64,000 nucleotides of DNA from Proteobacteria bacterium ST_bin11 (GCA_002083615.1 MSXO01000026.1:62001-126000); one strand, 5' to 3'. Counted from the stretch's first letter, positions 51,773 to 60,740 are shown. Numbers and translations are program-made. The notes: generated from the letters alone by a model not told the origin.

Positions 51773-53053
51773 TCATAACCCTTTAAACACCTCAGCTGCT
51801 GCATCCACCGTAGCCAGCAAATCGGCATCCGTATGCGCCGCAGAAACAAACCCTGCCTCGAACGCCGACGGCGCGAGGTAAAATCCTTTGTCCAACATCC
51901 CATGAAAAAATCGTTTGAACCGATCAACATCGCAAGCCATGACTTGGGAAAAACGGCTGACGGGTTTTTCATTGCTGAAGAACAATCCAAACATACCACC
52001 GACCTGGTTGGTGGTGAAGGCTATGCCAGCTTGATCAGCGGCTGTTTGCAAGCCGGTCAATAGTTTTGCGGTTTTCGCGGTCAAGGCCTCGTGGAAGCCG
52101 GGCTGAGTGATCAGTTCCAGGGTTTTCAAGCCGGCGGCCATCGCCACAGGGCAACCGGATAAGGTGCCGGCTTGATAAACCGGCCCCAGCGGTGCCAAAT
52201 ATTCCATGATTTTGCGGCTGCCACCAAAAGCACCGACCGGCAGGCCGCCGCCGATTATTTTACCCAGCGTGGTTAAATCCGGTTTGACGCCGTACAGACC
52301 TTGCGCACCTTGCAAACTGACACGAAAGCCGGTCATCACTTCGTCGAAGATCAGCACGCTACCGTATTGGTCGCAGACCTCGCGCAGGGTTTGCAAGAAG
52401 CCTGGTTCCGGCGGGATGCAGTTCATGTTGCCGGCCACCGGTTCGACGATGATGCAAGCAATCTTGTCTCCCAGTTCCGCGAAGGTGTTGCGTACCGCAT
52501 CGCTATCGTTGTAAGTCAGGGTGAGGGTGTCGGCAGCGACGGAGGCCGGCACGCCGGGTGAGCTGGGTACGCCAAAGGTCAAAGCGCCGGAACCGGCTTT
52601 GACCAGCAAGGAATCAGAATGGCCATGGTAGCAACCTTCAAATTTAACAATCTTGTCACGGCCGGTATACCCGCGCGCTAAGCGCAAAGCGCTCATGGTG
52701 GCCTCGGTGCCGGAACTGACCATGCGCACCATTTCTATCGACGGCAGCAGTTCGCAAACTGTTTGAGCCATCAAGGTTTCGATTTCAGTGGGTGCGCCAA
52801 AGCTCAAGCCTTTTTCAGCGCTGAGCTTAACCGCTTCGATCACAGCCGGATGAGCATGGCCCAAAATCATTGGTCCCCAGGAGCCGACATAATCGATGTA
52901 ACGCTTGCCTTCGCTGTCGTAAACGTAAGCGCCGGCTGCGTGGTCAAAGTAAACCGGCGTGCCGCCGACACCGCTGAAGGAACGTACCGGCGAATTAACA
53001 CCGCCGGGAATGTAGTGCTTGGCTTGAGAAAATAATTGGGAAGATTGGGTCAT
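51773..53053 (-). CDS. hemL: Glutamate-1-semialdehyde 2,1-aminomutase
   Basis: A 426-residue PLP enzyme of class III aminotransferase type. YIPGGVNSPVRSF at the N-terminus, SSGTEATMSALRLARGYTGRDKIVKFEGCYHGHSD, the DEVMTGFR metal/PLP region and the catalytic Lys in TLGKIIGGGLPVGAFGG are all present. It makes 5-aminolevulinate for heme in the C5 pathway. It stands as a single gene upstream of which lies a palindromic repeat. Confidence 0.97.
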   Translation of the reverse strand: MTQSSQLFSQAKHYIPGGVNSPVRSFSGVGGTPVYFDHAAGAYVYDSEGKRYIDYVGSWGPMILGHAHPAVIEAVKLSAEKGLSFGAPTEIETLMAQTVCELLPSIEMVRMVSSGTEATMSALRLARGYTGRDKIVKFEGCYHGHSDSLLVKAGSGALTFGVPSSPGVPASVAADTLTLTYNDSDAVRNTFAELGDKIACIIVEPVAGNMNCIPPEPGFLQTLREVCDQYGSVLIFDEVMTGFRVSLQGAQGLYGVKPDLTTLGKIIGGGLPVGAFGGSRKIMEYLAPLGPVYQAGTLSGCPVAMAAGLKTLELITQPGFHEALTAKTAKLLTGLQTAADQAGIAFTTNQVGGMFGLFFSNEKPVSRFSQVMACDVDRFKRFFHGMLDKGFYLAPSAFEAGFVSAAHTDADLLATVDAAAEVFKGL

Positions 53054-53076
53054 GAGGAATGGAAGGTGTCGTAAAT

Positions 53077-53117
53077 CGTGTAGGTTGGGTTAGGCGTTAG
53101 CCGTAACCCAACACGGA
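53077..53117. repeat. Palindromic repeat upstream of hemL
   Basis: GTTGGGTTA pairs with TAACCCAAC, extended by GGC/GCC inside and by CGT/ACG outside, around a GTTA loop. It is a stable stem of about 15 pairs and has the form of a dispersed GTTGGGTTA-type repeat. Confidence 0.55.
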
Positions 53118-53167
53118 GGCTTTCAATCGTAGGGTACGCTTTAGTAGTGGTAACCCCAGAACAACGT

Positions 53168-53608
53168 TTATTGCGATTTGCCAAATAACTGCGGTCCTTT
53201 GGGTTGCGGTTTACTTTGCAAACAAAAATATGCAGCGGCGTCGAATTTGATACCTAAGGTTTGGGTGTCTTCATGGTCTTCAAGGTATTTTTCTGCATCG
53301 ATTTCAGAGAGATCTTTCATGATGTGTTCGGCAATGCAGTCACAGCTTTCTTGGAAGCGCTTTTCATCAACGTCTTTATTCACTGAGTTTTTCAGCTCAC
53401 GCTCCACGCATTTGGCGGAAAATTCTTTTTCGAATTGGCGCTTCTCCGGTTCAGTAGCTTCGCCAGTATCGACGCGATGCACCGCTTTTTTGCTTGTAGG
53501 CGCGGCACTGGTTTTAGGTGCTTCAGCTTCATCGCTGGAGCAGCCGACAATGGTCAACGCCGAAATAATCAACGTCGCAAAGAGATAAGAAGTTTTTCTA
53601 GTTTTCAT
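53168..53608 (-). CDS. Putative lipoprotein of unknown function
   Basis: A 146-residue protein with a lipoprotein signal peptide; the lipobox is IVGC at residues 20-23. The mature part is charged and has four conserved-looking cysteines (AKCVERE, ESCDCI, AYFCLQ), which could form disulfides. I do not recognise a family. It lies 17 bases after gmk's start region and reads in the same direction as gmk. Confidence 0.68.
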   Translation of the reverse strand: MKTRKTSYLFATLIISALTIVGCSSDEAEAPKTSAAPTSKKAVHRVDTGEATEPEKRQFEKEFSAKCVERELKNSVNKDVDEKRFQESCDCIAEHIMKDLSEIDAEKYLEDHEDTQTLGIKFDAAAYFCLQSKPQPKGPQLFGKSQ

Positions 53609-53625
53609 GAGTGTTGTTAGTTTTA

Positions 53626-54240
53626 TTAGTTGAGTAAATCTTGCAGCAATGGCGCCAAAGTCTGTTGTTGCTGACTTTGCAATAGACGATTCGCGATGAT
53701 GATGCTTTTTAACTGGCTGAAAGCGAGAGCAAAATCGTCGTTAACGATTAAGTAATCGAATTCGGGATAGTGACTCATTTCGGTGACCGCGTCGCGCATG
53801 CGTCTGGCTATCACCTCCGTATTATCTTGACCACGGTTTTGCAAACGCTGGCTCAGCACGCTTATCGAGGGTGGCAAAATGAAGATCGACAGACTATCCG
53901 GCAACATCCGTCGCACTTGCTGCGCGCCTTGCCAATCGATTTCCAAAATCACGTCCAAACCTTGGGCCAGATTATCTTCGACGGTCTGTTGGGCAGTACC
54001 ATAAAAGTTATCAAAGACCTGGGCGTGTTCCAAAAAGGCTTGCCGCTCGATCATGGCTTTAAATTCGTCGACCGACACGAAAAAATAATCGACACCGTCC
54101 TGCTCACCGCTGCGCATTGCCCGCGTAGTATGCGAAACCGACACGCTAAGGTCATCAACCTCGGCAACGAGTCGTTTGACCAGGCTGGTTTTGCCTGCTC
54201 CGGATGGTGCGGAAATAATGTAAAGTTTGCCCGAAATCAT
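53626..54240 (-). CDS. gmk: Guanylate kinase
   Basis: A 204-residue kinase converting GMP to GDP. The P-loop is SAPSGAGKTSL near the N-terminus, and the GMP-binding block VSVSHTTRAMRSGEQDGVDYFFV follows. Length is typical. It is divergent from dnaA. No rpoZ is adjacent, unlike in many gammaproteobacteria. Confidence 0.96.
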   Translation of the reverse strand: MISGKLYIISAPSGAGKTSLVKRLVAEVDDLSVSVSHTTRAMRSGEQDGVDYFFVSVDEFKAMIERQAFLEHAQVFDNFYGTAQQTVEDNLAQGLDVILEIDWQGAQQVRRMLPDSLSIFILPPSISVLSQRLQNRGQDNTEVIARRMRDAVTEMSHYPEFDYLIVNDDFALAFSQLKSIIIANRLLQSQQQQTLAPLLQDLLN

Positions 54241-54356
54241 CTTGTATTAAAGTGGGTAATTCATGCGGTCGTCATTCTTTTCTGATAACGACCATAGAGT
54301 CAAGCCCCAAGCGGTCACTGTGGTATCATGCAAGGCCTTTCTAAACCCCTTCTTAA

Positions 54357-55679
54357 ATGCCGATGAGTGTGATTTGGAACAACTGCCTGGCCAAGCTTGA
54401 ACATGAAATTCCTAGCACCGATTTCAGCACCTGGATCAGGCCGCTGCAGGCAGTGGAAGTTGACAGTCAGTTAAAATTGCTCGCTCCCAACCGATTCATC
54501 ATCGACCATATCAAACAGCATTTTTTTGCGGTAATAGAAGACGCTGTCAACGAGTTTTCTAATGCAACCTTGGCGGTGCAGTTTGAAATTGGCAGTAAAA
54601 AATCGCCGGCCATCAGAGCACCCATCCTCAGCAAAAGCCCGACGCAAAAGAAGAATCAACCCAATTTTTTAAACAAAGCCTTCACTTTCGAGAGCTTTGT
54701 AGAAGGTAAATCCAACCAATTGGCCAGAGCCGCATCGATGACGGTTTCCGATAACATCGGCAAGGTTTACAACCCGCTGTTCATTTACGGTAGTTCCGGT
54801 CTGGGTAAAACCCACTTGATGCATGCCATTGGCAACGCGGTGTTACTGAAAAAACCCGATGCCAATATAGTCTATCTGCATTCCGAGAAGTTCGTGCAGG
54901 ACATGGTCAAAGCGTTACAGCAAAACAGCATTAATCAGTTTAAAGAGTACTACCGTAGCATCGATATTTTATTGATGGACGACATCCAGTTTCTGGCCGG
55001 TAAAGAACGCTCACAAGAAGAATTTTTCCACACCTTTAACAACCTGTTGGACAACAAACACCAGGTGGTTTTGACCTGCGATAAATATCCGAAAGAAATC
55101 GATGGCTTGGAAGATCGGTTGAAATCGCGCTTTGGTTGGGGTTTACCGGTGGCGATAGAACCACCGGATCTGGAAACCCGTGCGGCAATCTTGATCAAAA
55201 AAGCGCAACAAGTGGGTGTCGGATTGCATCAGGACATCGCTTTCTTCATCGCTAAACGCATACCTTCTAACGTTAGAGATTTGGAAGGTGCCTTGCGTAG
55301 AGTGGTAGCCAACTCGCAATTTACCGGTCGCGACATTACCTTGGAATTTACCAAGGAAGCGCTGCACGATCTGATCAGCTTGCAAGATAAGTTGATCAGT
55401 ATCGATAACATACAGAAGACCGTAGCGGATTATTTCAAAATCCGGGTAGCGGATTTATCGTCAAAAAACCGTAAACAATCCATCACCCGGCCTAGACAGG
55501 TGGCTATGTGCCTGGCCAGAGAATTGACCTCACACAGTTACCCAGAGATTGGCGACGCTTTTGGTGGACGCGATCACACCACGGTTATCAATGCCTGCAA
55601 GCGTGTGGCTGAGTTGAAAGACGATGATGTAAAGATGGCGGAAGATTACAAAAACCTGTTGAGAACCTTATCGCATTAA
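54357..55679 (+). CDS. dnaA: Chromosomal replication initiator DnaA
   Basis: A 440-residue DnaA. Domain I is at the N-terminus (WNNCLAKLEHEIPSTDFSTWIRPL), a short linker follows, and the AAA+ domain III begins about residue 100 with Walker A GSSGLGKTH near 143 and Walker B LLMDDIQFL. Domain IV has the DNA-binding signature GGRDHTTVINAC. A second ATG two codons in (54363) is equally possible. Domain II is short. The gene starts dnaA-dnaN-recF-gyrB and lies between the two oriC-like modules. Confidence 0.98.
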   Translation: MPMSVIWNNCLAKLEHEIPSTDFSTWIRPLQAVEVDSQLKLLAPNRFIIDHIKQHFFAVIEDAVNEFSNATLAVQFEIGSKKSPAIRAPILSKSPTQKKNQPNFLNKAFTFESFVEGKSNQLARAASMTVSDNIGKVYNPLFIYGSSGLGKTHLMHAIGNAVLLKKPDANIVYLHSEKFVQDMVKALQQNSINQFKEYYRSIDILLMDDIQFLAGKERSQEEFFHTFNNLLDNKHQVVLTCDKYPKEIDGLEDRLKSRFGWGLPVAIEPPDLETRAAILIKKAQQVGVGLHQDIAFFIAKRIPSNVRDLEGALRRVVANSQFTGRDITLEFTKEALHDLISLQDKLISIDNIQKTVADYFKIRVADLSSKNRKQSITRPRQVAMCLARELTSHSYPEIGDAFGGRDHTTVINACKRVAELKDDDVKMAEDYKNLLRTLSH

Positions 55680-55682
55680 TTG

Positions 55683-55870
55683 CGTTTAAGCTGTGGATAA
55701 AGTGTGCCGAAAATTGCCTATCCAGGTTATCCACAAACCCCATACAAGCTAAAGCGGTATCTGACAACAATGTTTGATACATGCTAAGATTTTGATTTAA
55801 ATTAGATAAAACCGGTTTTCCACAGCTTTTTGTTTACTTAGTAGTAACAATATATAAAAGATATTTATAT
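55683..55870 (+). other. oriC-like module B between dnaA and dnaN
   Basis: DnaA boxes TGTGGATAA (55692-55700) and TTATCCACA (55727-55735) face each other 35 bases apart. A near box TTTTCCACA (55816-55824) precedes the trio motif TAGTAGTAA (55839-55847) and an AT-rich tail ending TATTTATAT (55862-55870), which reaches the dnaN start codon. Order and spacing copy module A. The region may be an origin, a half of a bipartite origin, or a DnaA-responsive regulator of dnaN. Confidence 0.75.
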
Positions 55871-56972
55871 GAAATTTATTATTAGCAAAGATCAAATCTT
55901 GCCGCCGCTGCAGCAAATTGTCAGCGTTATCGAGAAGCGGCAGACGATGCCGATTCTGTCCAATGTGTTGTTGCAGGCCAGTGACGACCAGTTGGTGATG
56001 ACGGGTACAGATACTGAAATTCAGATTGTTGCTAAGTTAAATATAGAATCGATAGCCAATTCCGGGGAAATCACGGTTCCTGCTAGAAAGTTTCTGGATA
56101 TTTGCCGCTTGTTACCGAACGGCGCGGAAATTCACTTCGAGTTGCTGGACGACAAAGTCAAAATCGTTGCCGGACGCAGTCGATTTTCCTTGAGTACCTT
56201 GCCGGCCGAGCACTATCCGGAATTCAATGAGTCCGATTTTGAGCATAGCTTTTTACTCAATGCCGGCAAATTCAAGAAAGCGCTGGATAAAACCGTGTTT
56301 TGCATGGCCAATCAGGACGTACGCTATTACTTGAACGGCTTGTTACTGAATGTCAGCAATTCCAAACTTAAACTGGTGGCGTCCGATGGGCATCGTTTGT
56401 CGATTTATGAAGACGATATCGGCCAAGCGACCGGCTATGAATCCCGCATCATCATGCCCAGAAAAGCGGTGCAGGAATTGAGTCGTTTGCTGGACGATGC
56501 AGACGCAGAATTGAACATCCAGTTTTCCAGCAACAACATCCGGATTTATTACAAGGATGTGGTGTTCTCGTCCAAGCTAATCGACGCCAAATTTCCGGAT
56601 TTCAGTAAAGTGTTTAATCAAAGCTTTAAGAGTCCGTTGCTGATTCAAAAACAAGTTTTGAGAGACGCCTTAACCAGGGTGGCGATTCTGTCTAATGAAA
56701 AGTACAAAGGGGTGACCTTTGATATTTCCGGCGATATGTTGAAGCTCAGCACGCATAACCCGGAACATGATGAAGCTGAGGAAGAATTGATTATCGATTA
56801 TCAAGATGAGCCTTTGAGTATTTCCTTTAACTCGCAGTACATGTTGGACGCGGTCTCTAATTTGGATTCCGAAATGGCGGTGCTGACCATAGCCGGCAAT
56901 GCCAGCAGTTGCTTCATCGAAGAGCCAGAGCAGGCTTTGTTTAAATTTATTGTCATGCCGATGCGGATGTAG
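55869..56972 (+). CDS. dnaN: DNA polymerase III sliding clamp (beta subunit)
   Basis: A 367-residue clamp of three repeated domains and family length, starting MKFIISKDQILPPLQQIVSVIEKRQ. It ends IVMPMRM, the standard clamp C-terminus. The dimer ring tethers polymerase III to DNA. The start codon overlaps the AT-rich tail of module B, so unwinding there could affect dnaN expression. No ribosome binding site of usual strength is seen, AAAAG being the best. Confidence 0.97.
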   Translation: MKFIISKDQILPPLQQIVSVIEKRQTMPILSNVLLQASDDQLVMTGTDTEIQIVAKLNIESIANSGEITVPARKFLDICRLLPNGAEIHFELLDDKVKIVAGRSRFSLSTLPAEHYPEFNESDFEHSFLLNAGKFKKALDKTVFCMANQDVRYYLNGLLLNVSNSKLKLVASDGHRLSIYEDDIGQATGYESRIIMPRKAVQELSRLLDDADAELNIQFSSNNIRIYYKDVVFSSKLIDAKFPDFSKVFNQSFKSPLLIQKQVLRDALTRVAILSNEKYKGVTFDISGDMLKLSTHNPEHDEAEEELIIDYQDEPLSISFNSQYMLDAVSNLDSEMAVLTIAGNASSCFIEEPEQALFKFIVMPMRM

Positions 56973-56986
56973 TTCTTTTAACCTTC

Positions 56987-58072
56987 ATGACCTTGTTAAA
57001 GCTGGATGTGCTGTCGGTCAGAAACATCCAATCTGTCAGTATTTCGCCATCGCCGACCATTAACTTGATCACCGGCGCTAATGCCAGCGGCAAGAGTTCG
57101 CTGCTGGAAGCCATTTTTATCTTGGGTCGATCCCGATCGTTTAGGACGACTCATACCAAGCAGGCCATTGCTTTCGATCAGCATCAATTGACAGTTTCCG
57201 GGCAAAATAAGCAACAGTCCGGTTCGATCAGTACGCTGGGGATACAGATTGATAATAAGCAGTGCCAGATCCGTATAGATCAGGAAGATCGACAAAAAGC
57301 TGATTTGGCCTACGCATTGCCTGTGCAGTTGATTCATCCAAAGAGTTATCGCTTGCTCGATTCCGGGCCGCAGATCCGAAGGGAGTTTTTGGATTGGGGG
57401 ATTTTTAATCAGCACAAAAACTTTCTGCCCTGTTGGCGTAAGTTCAATAAGGCTTTGCAGCAACGCAATGCCTTATTGAAAACCCGGCAAGTGAAACAAA
57501 TACCGGCTTGGGATAAGGAGCTTGTGGAATACGGGCAGGTAATTAACGATTTTCGCTTGGCCTATGTCGCAAGCTTGCAACCGGTGTTTTTGGATTTGGC
57601 GCGACAGTTTTTGGATAAAGACGATGTGGAATTAAGGTTCTTGGCAGGTTGGGATGATAGGCAAGCCTTGGACATTATTTTGAAAGACGATCTTGATCGG
57701 GACATGCGTTACGGCTTTACCCATAGCGGGCCGCACCGAGCGGACTTTCAAACCTATCAAGATAAAAGATTGGCTAAAGACTATCTGTCACGTGGACAAC
57801 AAAAGCTTTTAGTTTTGGCACTGATGTTGGCGCAAGTGACTTTATTGAACCAGGAAAGCCCCTATTCCTGCTGCATTCTGATTGATGATCTAGCATCTGA
57901 ATTGGATACAGAAAACCGGGCAAAATTGATAAAATACCTCGTTGGATTGAACTGCCAGGTTTTTATCAGCAGTACTGATGTAGCTGATTTCGGTGACTTA
58001 AGTGCAATAGAAAACTACAAATGGTTTCACGTGGAACGCGGTGACGTAAAACAGCTACAAAGTTTCATGTGA
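56987..58072 (+). CDS. recF: DNA replication/repair protein RecF
   Basis: A 361-residue SMC-like ATPase. Walker A is TGANASGKSSLLE near residue 31, the signature is YLSRGQQKLLVLALMLAQ and Walker B is CCILIDDLASELD. RecF loads RecA at gaps with RecO and RecR. The gene follows dnaN after 14 bases. Its last codons contain two parS-like palindromes; the second one includes the stop codon. Confidence 0.96.
   Translation: MTLLKLDVLSVRNIQSVSISPSPTINLITGANASGKSSLLEAIFILGRSRSFRTTHTKQAIAFDQHQLTVSGQNKQQSGSISTLGIQIDNKQCQIRIDQEDRQKADLAYALPVQLIHPKSYRLLDSGPQIRREFLDWGIFNQHKNFLPCWRKFNKALQQRNALLKTRQVKQIPAWDKELVEYGQVINDFRLAYVASLQPVFLDLARQFLDKDDVELRFLAGWDDRQALDIILKDDLDRDMRYGFTHSGPHRADFQTYQDKRLAKDYLSRGQQKLLVLALMLAQVTLLNQESPYSCCILIDDLASELDTENRAKLIKYLVGLNCQVFISSTDVADFGDLSAIENYKWFHVERGDVKQLQSFM
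58023..58038. other. parS-like site 1
   Basis: GGTTTCACGTGGAACG differs from the parS consensus TGTTTCACGTGAAACA at three of 16 positions and keeps the central CACGTG. It lies inside recF and is a candidate ParB binding site. Confidence 0.5.
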
Positions 58073-58076
58073 AACA
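58061..58076. other. parS-like site 2
   Basis: AGTTTCATGTGAAACA differs from the parS consensus at two of 16 positions. It spans the recF stop codon, 22 bases from site 1. Confidence 0.55.
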
Positions 58077-58180
58077 AATAATAAAAAATAACAAATCCCA
58101 TCACACGCTAATGACTTGGTGTTTGTACAGAGCAAAAACCAAGCATGGTTGCGGTAAAACACAACACAATGGATATACCC

Positions 58181-60586
58181 ATGAGTGAACAATACGATAG
58201 TTCGAATATCACAGTACTTAAAGGATTGGATGCGGTCAGAAAACGTCCAGGCATGTACATCGGCGATACCGATGACGGTTCCGGCTTGCATCACATGGTA
58301 TTCGAAGTCGTTGATAACTCCATCGACGAAGCGTTAGCTGGATACTGCAAAGGCGTCGATGTCGTGATTCACGAAAATGGCTCGATATCCGTTTACGATG
58401 ATGGTCGCGGCATTCCGGTTGATATACACAAAGAAGAAGGCCGTTCTGCCGCAGAAGTGATTATGACTATCCTTCATGCCGGCGGTAAGTTTGACGATAA
58501 CGCTTACAAAGTCTCCGGTGGCTTGCACGGCGTAGGTGTCTCGGTGGTGAATGCCTTATCTGAAGAGCTCACGCTGAAGATTCGTAAGAACGGCAAACTC
58601 CACATGCAAAAATACGTGCTTGGCGAGCCTGTCGCGCCCTTGGCTGTGATTGGCGATTGCGAAGGCAGCGGTACCTACATAAACTTCAAGCCCAGTCCAA
58701 CCATCTTCACGAATATCGAATTTCACTACGATATTCTAGCCAAGCGCTTGCGCGAACTGTCGTTTTTGAATTCCGGCGTAAGAATCTCCCTGCGCGACGA
58801 AAGAACCGGCAAAGAAGATGTATTCGAATTCGAAGGCGGTATCAGCGCCTTTGTGCAACATCTGAACAAAAACAAAACCCCGCTGTTTGAAAAAGTCTTC
58901 CACTTTATCGCCGAAAAAGAAGGCGTAACGGTAGAGGTGGCGATGCAATGGAACGACTCCTACCAAGAGAACGTGTTCTGCTACACCAACAACATCCCAC
59001 AGCGCGACGGCGGTACGCATTTGGCCGGATTCAGAGGTGCATTAACTCGCACCATCAACCAGTACATCGAAACCAATGGCCTGGCTAAAAAAGAGAAAGT
59101 TGCCACTACCGGTGACGATGCTCGCGAAGGCCTAACCGCCGTGTTATCGGTAAAAGTGCCCGATCCTAAGTTTTCTTCGCAAACCAAAGATAAACTGGTG
59201 TCGTCAGAAGTAAAACCCTTGGTCGAGTCGACCATGAACGAAAAGTTGCAAGAGTTCCTACTGGAACAGCCGCAAGTCGCCAAAGCCATCGTCAACAAGA
59301 TCATCGATGCAGCTAGAGCCCGCGAGGCCGCTAGAAAAGCCCGCGAAATGACCCGTCGCAAAACCACCCTGGATATTGCCGGTTTGCCTGGCAAACTCGC
59401 AGATTGCCAGGAAAAAGACCCGGCCTTGTCCGAACTGTTCATAGTGGAAGGGGACTCGGCGGGCGGCTCCGCAAAACAGGGCCGTGATCGTCGCACCCAA
59501 GCCATCCTGCCGTTGAAAGGTAAAATCCTTAACGTGGAACGCGCCCGCTTCGACAGAATGATTTCATCGGAAGAAGTTGGCACCCTGATTACCGCGCTGG
59601 GCTGCGGTATCGGTAAAGACGAATACAACATCGACAAACTCCGCTACCACCGCATCATCATCATGACCGACGCGGACGTCGACGGCTCGCACATTCGTAC
59701 CTTGTTACTGACCTTCTTCTATCGGCAATTGCCGGAGCTGGTCGAGCGCGGCCACATCTACATCGCCCAACCGCCGCTGTATAAAGTCAAAAAAGGTAAA
59801 CAAGAACATTACGTCAAAGACGACAACGCCTTAAACCAATACCTGATCCAACTGGCTTTGGATAAAGCGCAATTACAAACCGATGCTGATACCCCGGTCA
59901 TCCAAGGCCAAGGCCTGGAAAAACTGGCGACAGAATTTGCCGACGTGATGAGCATCATCAACCGCCTGTCCAGACGCTACGATGACCTGTACTTGGAGCA
60001 AATGACCTACATGCAGGTGCTAAGCGACGAAATCAAAGCTGATCAGCAAAAGCTGCAAGCCTGGTTCGATTTGCTGCAAAAGAATCTGAATGAGGGTGGC
60101 CATAAAGTCATTTTCAACACCCAGCTAAAATATCGCGACAGCGAAGACTTTGATATAGAAGTAAGCAAGCGCCTGCACGGCATTACCAAAAGCTTTGTGC
60201 TGCATGCACCGTTCTTCGCCGGCAACGATTATCAAAAAATCGCTCGCTATGTGGAAAAAACCCTCAGCATGTTCGGCGAAACCTCCGTCATGCGCATGGG
60301 CGAACGCGAACAGCAAGTGGATACCTTCAAACAAGCGTTTGAATGGATGATGAAAGAAGTCAAAAAAGGCCAGCACATCCAGCGCTACAAAGGTCTAGGC
60401 GAAATGAACCCGGAACAGCTCTGGGAAACCACACTAGACGCCAACAGCCGCCGCATGCTGCAAGTCACCATCAACGACGTAGTAGCCGCCGACGAAATCT
60501 TTACCACCCTAATGGGCGATGTCGTGGAACCGCGCCGTGATTTTATTGTGAAGAACGCCTTGGATGTGGCGAATTTGGACGTATAA
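58181..60586 (+). CDS. gyrB: DNA gyrase subunit B
   Basis: An 801-residue GyrB. The ATPase domain starts with the conserved SSNITVLKGLDAVRKRPGMYIGDT, and GHL-type motifs DDGRGIP and GGLHGVGVSVVNAL follow. The TOPRIM region has EGDSAGGSAKQGRDR and DADVDGSHIRTLLL, and the C-terminus has QRYKGLGEMNPEQLWETTL. The start at 58181 is the standard one; an upstream frame to 58145 adds unrelated residues. It closes the dnaA-dnaN-recF-gyrB array. Confidence 0.98.
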   Translation: MSEQYDSSNITVLKGLDAVRKRPGMYIGDTDDGSGLHHMVFEVVDNSIDEALAGYCKGVDVVIHENGSISVYDDGRGIPVDIHKEEGRSAAEVIMTILHAGGKFDDNAYKVSGGLHGVGVSVVNALSEELTLKIRKNGKLHMQKYVLGEPVAPLAVIGDCEGSGTYINFKPSPTIFTNIEFHYDILAKRLRELSFLNSGVRISLRDERTGKEDVFEFEGGISAFVQHLNKNKTPLFEKVFHFIAEKEGVTVEVAMQWNDSYQENVFCYTNNIPQRDGGTHLAGFRGALTRTINQYIETNGLAKKEKVATTGDDAREGLTAVLSVKVPDPKFSSQTKDKLVSSEVKPLVESTMNEKLQEFLLEQPQVAKAIVNKIIDAARAREAARKAREMTRRKTTLDIAGLPGKLADCQEKDPALSELFIVEGDSAGGSAKQGRDRRTQAILPLKGKILNVERARFDRMISSEEVGTLITALGCGIGKDEYNIDKLRYHRIIIMTDADVDGSHIRTLLLTFFYRQLPELVERGHIYIAQPPLYKVKKGKQEHYVKDDNALNQYLIQLALDKAQLQTDADTPVIQGQGLEKLATEFADVMSIINRLSRRYDDLYLEQMTYMQVLSDEIKADQQKLQAWFDLLQKNLNEGGHKVIFNTQLKYRDSEDFDIEVSKRLHGITKSFVLHAPFFAGNDYQKIARYVEKTLSMFGETSVMRMGEREQQVDTFKQAFEWMMKEVKKGQHIQRYKGLGEMNPEQLWETTLDANSRRMLQVTINDVVAADEIFTTLMGDVVEPRRDFIVKNALDVANLDV

Positions 60587-60603
60587 CGTGTTGTCGTGTC
60601 GAG

Positions 60604-60666
60604 TGACACAAAAAGTGAAAACTGTGCCAAATAAGTGAAAAACTAATGACACAAAAAATGAAAAAA
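60604..60666. repeat. Three spaced TGACAC/AAAAGTGAAAA repeats, possible IS-end relic
   Basis: Copies start at 60604 (TGACACAAAAAGTGAAAA), 60624 (TGTGCCAAATAAGTGAAAAA) and 60647 (TGACACAAAAAATGAAAAAA), spaced by 20 and 23 bases. Multiple short subterminal repeats at such spacing are typical of IS21-family ends. No transposase is present nearby, so this is inference. Confidence 0.5.
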
Positions 60667-60709
60667 TCCGACAGTTCTTGCTCGTTTATTTGAAACTGAG
60701 CACTCGCGA

Positions 60710-60740
60710 AGCAGGTGCCCTTTTTTGAAGGGTACCTGCT
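60710..60740. terminator. Hairpin downstream of gyrB
   Basis: An 11-base stem, AGCAGGTGCCC with GGGTACCTGCT, holding one G-T pair, around a TTTTTTGAA loop. It lies 124 bases after gyrB. There is no T tract after either arm; terminator function is possible but unproven. Confidence 0.45.

Noticed and set aside
58981..59637. A 218-codon minus-strand frame
   Set aside because: It is antisense to gyrB and serine/leucine biased, as expected for a shadow.
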